Source: Pseudomonas fragi
GTDB lineage: Bacteria > Pseudomonadota > Gammaproteobacteria > Pseudomonadales > Pseudomonadaceae
Length of the DNA: 64,000 bases
Reading direction: 5' to 3'
Assembly (NCBI RefSeq): GCF_900105835.1
Contig: NZ_LT629783.1
Location: 186,001-250,000, forward strand
The notes beneath the pieces are model-generated. The model saw only the letters and a program-made list of their open reading frames with translations. It had not been told where the DNA came from and searched no databases. This document shows positions 61,616 to 64,000 of the stretch, piece after piece. The first letter of the stretch is position 1; each line of letters opens with the position of its first letter. The position numbers and the translations under genes are program-made.

Positions 61616-62827
61616 ATGAGTCAGGATTGGGATGCAGGTCGGCTGGACAGCGACCTCGACGGCGTAGCGTTCGACACCCTGGCGGTGCGCGCAGGCCAGC
61701 ACCGTACGCCAGAAGGCGAGCACGGCGATGCGATGTTCCTGACCTCCAGCTATGTGTTCCGCACGGCCGCCGACGCGGCAGCGCGGTTTTCGGGCGAGGT
61801 GGCGGGCAACGTTTATTCGCGTTACACCAACCCTACGGTCCGTGCCTTCGAAGAGCGCATTGCCGCCCTTGAAGGTGCCGAGCAGGCCGTAGCCACGGCG
61901 ACGGGCATGGCAGCCATCCTGTCGGTGGTCATGAGCCTGTGCAGCGCCGGTGACCATATCCTGGTGTCGCGCAGCGTATTCGGTTCGACCATCAGCCTGT
62001 TTGAAAAGTATTTCAAGCGTTTTGGCGTGCAGGTCGATTATGTACCTCTGGCCGAGCTGGCTGGCTGGGATGCGGCAATCAAGCCCAACACCAAACTGCT
62101 GTTTGTTGAGTCGCCGTCCAACCCCCTGGCCGAGCTGGTTGATATCGCCGCACTGGCAGAAATCGCCCATGCCAAGGGGGCCTTGCTGGTAGTCGACAAC
62201 TGCTTCTGCACGCCAGCCTTGCAGCAGCCGCTGAAGCTGGGCGCAGACATCGTGGTGCATTCGGCAACCAAGTTTATCGATGGTCAGGGCCGTTGCATGG
62301 GCGGCGTGGTTGCCGGTCGTGGCGAGCTGATGAAAGAAATCGTCGGTTTCCTGCGCACTGCGGGGCCGACCCTGAGCCCGTTCAATGCGTGGATCTTCCT
62401 CAAGGGGTTGGAGACCCTCAACCTGCGTATGCGCGCTCACTGCGCCAGTGCCCAGGCCCTGGCCGAGTGGCTGGAGCAGCAGGATGGCGTGGAGAAGGTT
62501 CACTACGCCGGCCTCAAGAGCCATCCACAGTACGAATTGGCCCAGCGCCAGCAGCGCGGCTTTGGCGCCGTGGTCAGTTTTGAGGTCAAGGGTGGCAAGG
62601 AGGGCGCCTGGCGCTTTATCGATGCCACCCGCCTGATCTCGATCACCGCCAACTTGGGCGACAGCAAAACCACAATTACCCATCCTGCGACCACTTCCCA
62701 TGGTCGCCTGGCACCGCAGGAGCGTGAAGCGGCCGGTATTCGTGACAGCCTGATCCGCATTGCCGTGGGTCTGGAAGATGTTGCCGACCTGCAGGCCGAC
62801 CTTGCACGAGGCCTGGCTGCGCTGTGA
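61616..62827 (+). CDS. metZ: O-succinylhomoserine sulfhydrylase
   Basis: 403 residues, PLP enzyme of the Cys/Met family that makes homocysteine from O-succinylhomoserine and sulfide. PLP lysine in [18 protein letters not shown] (about 209-226), substrate motif [26 protein letters not shown] precedes the ATG. It overlaps the SDR gene at its stop. In pseudomonads it serves the direct sulfhydrylation route. Confidence 0.95.
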   Translation: MSQDWDAGRLDSDLDGVAFDTLAVRAGQHRTPEGEHGDAMFLTSSYVFRTAADAAARFSGEVAGNVYSRYTNPTVRAFEERIAALEGAEQAVATATGMAAILSVVMSLCSAGDHILVSRSVFGSTISLFEKYFKRFGVQVDYVPLAELAGWDAAIKPNTKLLFVESPSNPLAELVDIAALAEIAHAKGALLVVDNCFCTPALQQPLKLGADIVVHSATKFIDGQGRCMGGVVAGRGELMKEIVGFLRTAGPTLSPFNAWIFLKGLETLNLRMRAHCASAQALAEWLEQQDGVEKVHYAGLKSHPQYELAQRQQRGFGAVVSFEVKGGKEGAWRFIDATRLISITANLGDSKTTITHPATTSHGRLAPQEREAAGIRDSLIRIAVGLEDVADLQADLARGLAAL

Positions 62828-63603
62828 CCGACTGGATGCTCGAAGCACCGGTTGGCGGTAATGGTCGTGTAGCGCTGGTGACCGGCGCTGCGCGCGGCAT
62901 TGGCCTGGGGATTGCGGCCTGGCTGGTCAGTGAAGGCTGGCAAGTGGTGTTGACCGATATTGACCGTGCCCGGGGCGCCAGGGTGGCCAAGGCGCTGGGT
63001 GAAAGTGCCTGGTTTGTGACGATGGATGTATCGGTTGAGGTCGATGTCATCCAGTGTGTCGCCCAGGTGCTGGGGCAGTTCGGCCGCCTCGACGGGCTGG
63101 TGTGCAACGCCGCGATTGCGGATCCGCACAATACGCCCCTCGAAAGCCTCGACCTGCAACACTGGAACCGCGTCCTGGCGGTCAATCTCACCGGGCCGAT
63201 GTTGCTGGCCAAGCATTGCGCGCCGTATCTGCGTGCGCACTGTGGTGCGATCGTTAACCTGGCTTCTACCCGCGCCCGTCAGTCGGAGCCTGATACCGAG
63301 GCTTATGTGGCGAGCAAGGGCGGTTTGCTGGCATTGACCCACGCACTGGCCATCAGCCTTGGCCCGCAGATCAGGGTCAATGCCGTCAGCCCGGGCTGGA
63401 TCGATGCCCGGGATCCCTCTGTGAGGCGTTCAGCTCCGCTGACAGAGGCTGATCATGCCCAGCACCCGGCGGGCCGGGCAGGGGCCGTGGAAGACGTGGC
63501 AGCGATGGTGGCGTGGTTGTTGTCGCGCAATGCTGGTTTTGTCACGGGGCAGGAGTTTGTGGTGGACGGCGGCATGAGCAAGAAGATGATCTACGGCGAG
63601 TAA
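62824..63603 (+). CDS. SDR family oxidoreductase (metZ-linked)
   Basis: 259 residues, GTG start overlapping the metZ stop (GTGA). [15 protein letters not shown]ossmann motif (about 20-34), CNAAIADP in place of NNAG, catalytic Ser in NLASTRAR and YVASK (about 161). The family is always next to metZ in pseudomonads (PA3106 in P. aeruginosa, to my memory), but a role in methionine synthesis is unproven. Confidence 0.9.
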   Translation: MTDWMLEAPVGGNGRVALVTGAARGIGLGIAAWLVSEGWQVVLTDIDRARGARVAKALGESAWFVTMDVSVEVDVIQCVAQVLGQFGRLDGLVCNAAIADPHNTPLESLDLQHWNRVLAVNLTGPMLLAKHCAPYLRAHCGAIVNLASTRARQSEPDTEAYVASKGGLLALTHALAISLGPQIRVNAVSPGWIDARDPSVRRSAPLTEADHAQHPAGRAGAVEDVAAMVAWLLSRNAGFVTGQEFVVDGGMSKKMIYGE

Positions 63604-63651
63604 GGCCAGACCACTATTTTTGCATATTTCGAAAAAAACCCAATCTCGTCC

Positions 63652-63680
63652 TTGACTTAGCTTCGATAGGTGCGTAAATT
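63652..63680 (+). promoter_or_regulatory. Sigma-70 promoter of the tRNA genes
   Basis: TTGACT (63652-63657), exact 17-bp spacer, TAAATT (63675-63680). A GC-rich discriminator (TCGCGGCC) follows, as expected for a stable-RNA promoter under stringent control. tRNA-Val begins 22 bp downstream. Confidence 0.8.
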
Positions 63681-63701
63681 TCGCGGCCTCAACGAAGCAA
63701 A

Positions 63702-63777
63702 GGGTGATTAGCTCAGCTGGGAGAGCATCTGCCTTACAAGCAGAGGGTCGGCGGTTCGATCCCGTCATCACCCACCA
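63702..63777 (+). tRNA. tRNA-Val (anticodon UAC)
   Basis: 76 nt with encoded CCA. Acceptor GGGTGAT pairs with ATCACCC; anticodon loop CTTACAA gives UAC; T-loop GGTTCGATCCC. Confidence 0.97.
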
Positions 63778-63832
63778 CTTCTTGAGATTCTCGCAAGAGA
63801 AAGGTCGTTCCGAAAGGAGCTGCCACCGACGC

Positions 63833-63909
63833 GCAGCGGTAGTTCAGTCGGTTAGAATACCGGCCTGTCACGCCGGGGGTCGCGGGTTCGAGTCCCGTCC
63901 GCTGCGCCA
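63833..63909 (+). tRNA. tRNA-Asp (anticodon GUC)
   Basis: 77 nt with encoded CCA. Acceptor GCAGCGG pairs with CCGCTGC; anticodon loop CTGTCAC gives GUC; T-loop GGTTCGAGTCC. Confidence 0.97.
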
Positions 63910-64000
63910 TATTTGTACAAATCAGGTTCGCCTGGTTTGCGATTGAAAAGCACCGAAGCTGTTCAGTCACAGGTTTAAAAGTTTCAAACGGGCGCAAGTC

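Noticed and set aside
60289..61617. 442-codon antisense frame over purF
   Set aside because: His/Gln-rich shadow of the conserved purF gene.

Overview
The window is a typical Pseudomonas chromosome segment (P. fluorescens/P. fragi type lineage is my best guess). The evidence is high G+C coding, the hcnABC hydrogen cyanide synthase operon, many copies of the pseudomonad REP sequence built around GTGGGAGCGGGCTTGC, and a housekeeping block leuCD-methyltransferase-leuB-asd-usg-fimV-truA-trpF-accD-folC-SPOR-cvpA-purF-metZ-SDR in the order I remember from P. aeruginosa. No transposase, integrase, phage gene, rRNA or CRISPR array was found.

Layout. (1) 0-4 kb: small conserved and hypothetical genes, a two-cysteine DksA-like protein and a DUF2235 alpha/beta hydrolase. 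(2) 4-9.7 kb: an exporter/outer-envelope cassette of an RND (MMPL-like) permease, a DUF1329 protein and a DUF1302 outer-membrane protein. (3) 9.8-25.6 kb: a CoA-thioester catabolic island. It has two acyl-CoA dehydrogenase pairs, an enoyl-CoA hydratase, two thiolases, two SDRs and a MaoC hydratase, a repertoire resembling alicyclic/steroid-ring degradation. It is split in the middle by a CS1-type (alternate chaperone-usher) fimbrial operon and a PadR regulator (12.3-17.8 kb). (4) 26-29 kb: an MHYT-GGDEF-EAL c-di-GMP enzyme and an SDR. (5) 29.1-33.2 kb: an iron-uptake signalling unit, FecI-like sigma, FecR-like regulator and TonB receptor. The FecR gene carries an in-frame stop at a position where a Trp codon is expected, and a long hairpin covers the receptor's ribosome binding site. 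(6) 33.6-39 kb: an AGE-family sugar epimerase and a LysR regulator, divergent from hcnABC. (7) 39-44.8 kb: a second STN-containing TonB receptor, a pirin, a third thiolase and a LysR regulator. (8) 45-63.6 kb: the conserved biosynthetic block (leucine, aspartate family, tryptophan, fatty acid, folate, purine, methionine). (9) Two tRNA genes (Val-UAC, Asp-GUC) at the right end.

The genes cooperate as modules. The RND/DUF1329/DUF1302 set and the CoA enzymes plausibly handle one hydrophobic growth substrate, but the activating acyl-CoA ligase is not in the window. The three iron/virulence modules (two TonB receptors and hcnABC) have recognisable Fur- or ANR-like sites. REP elements and other palindromic repeats fill most long intergenic gaps, in two places as exact tandem arrays (104-bp and 129-bp periods).
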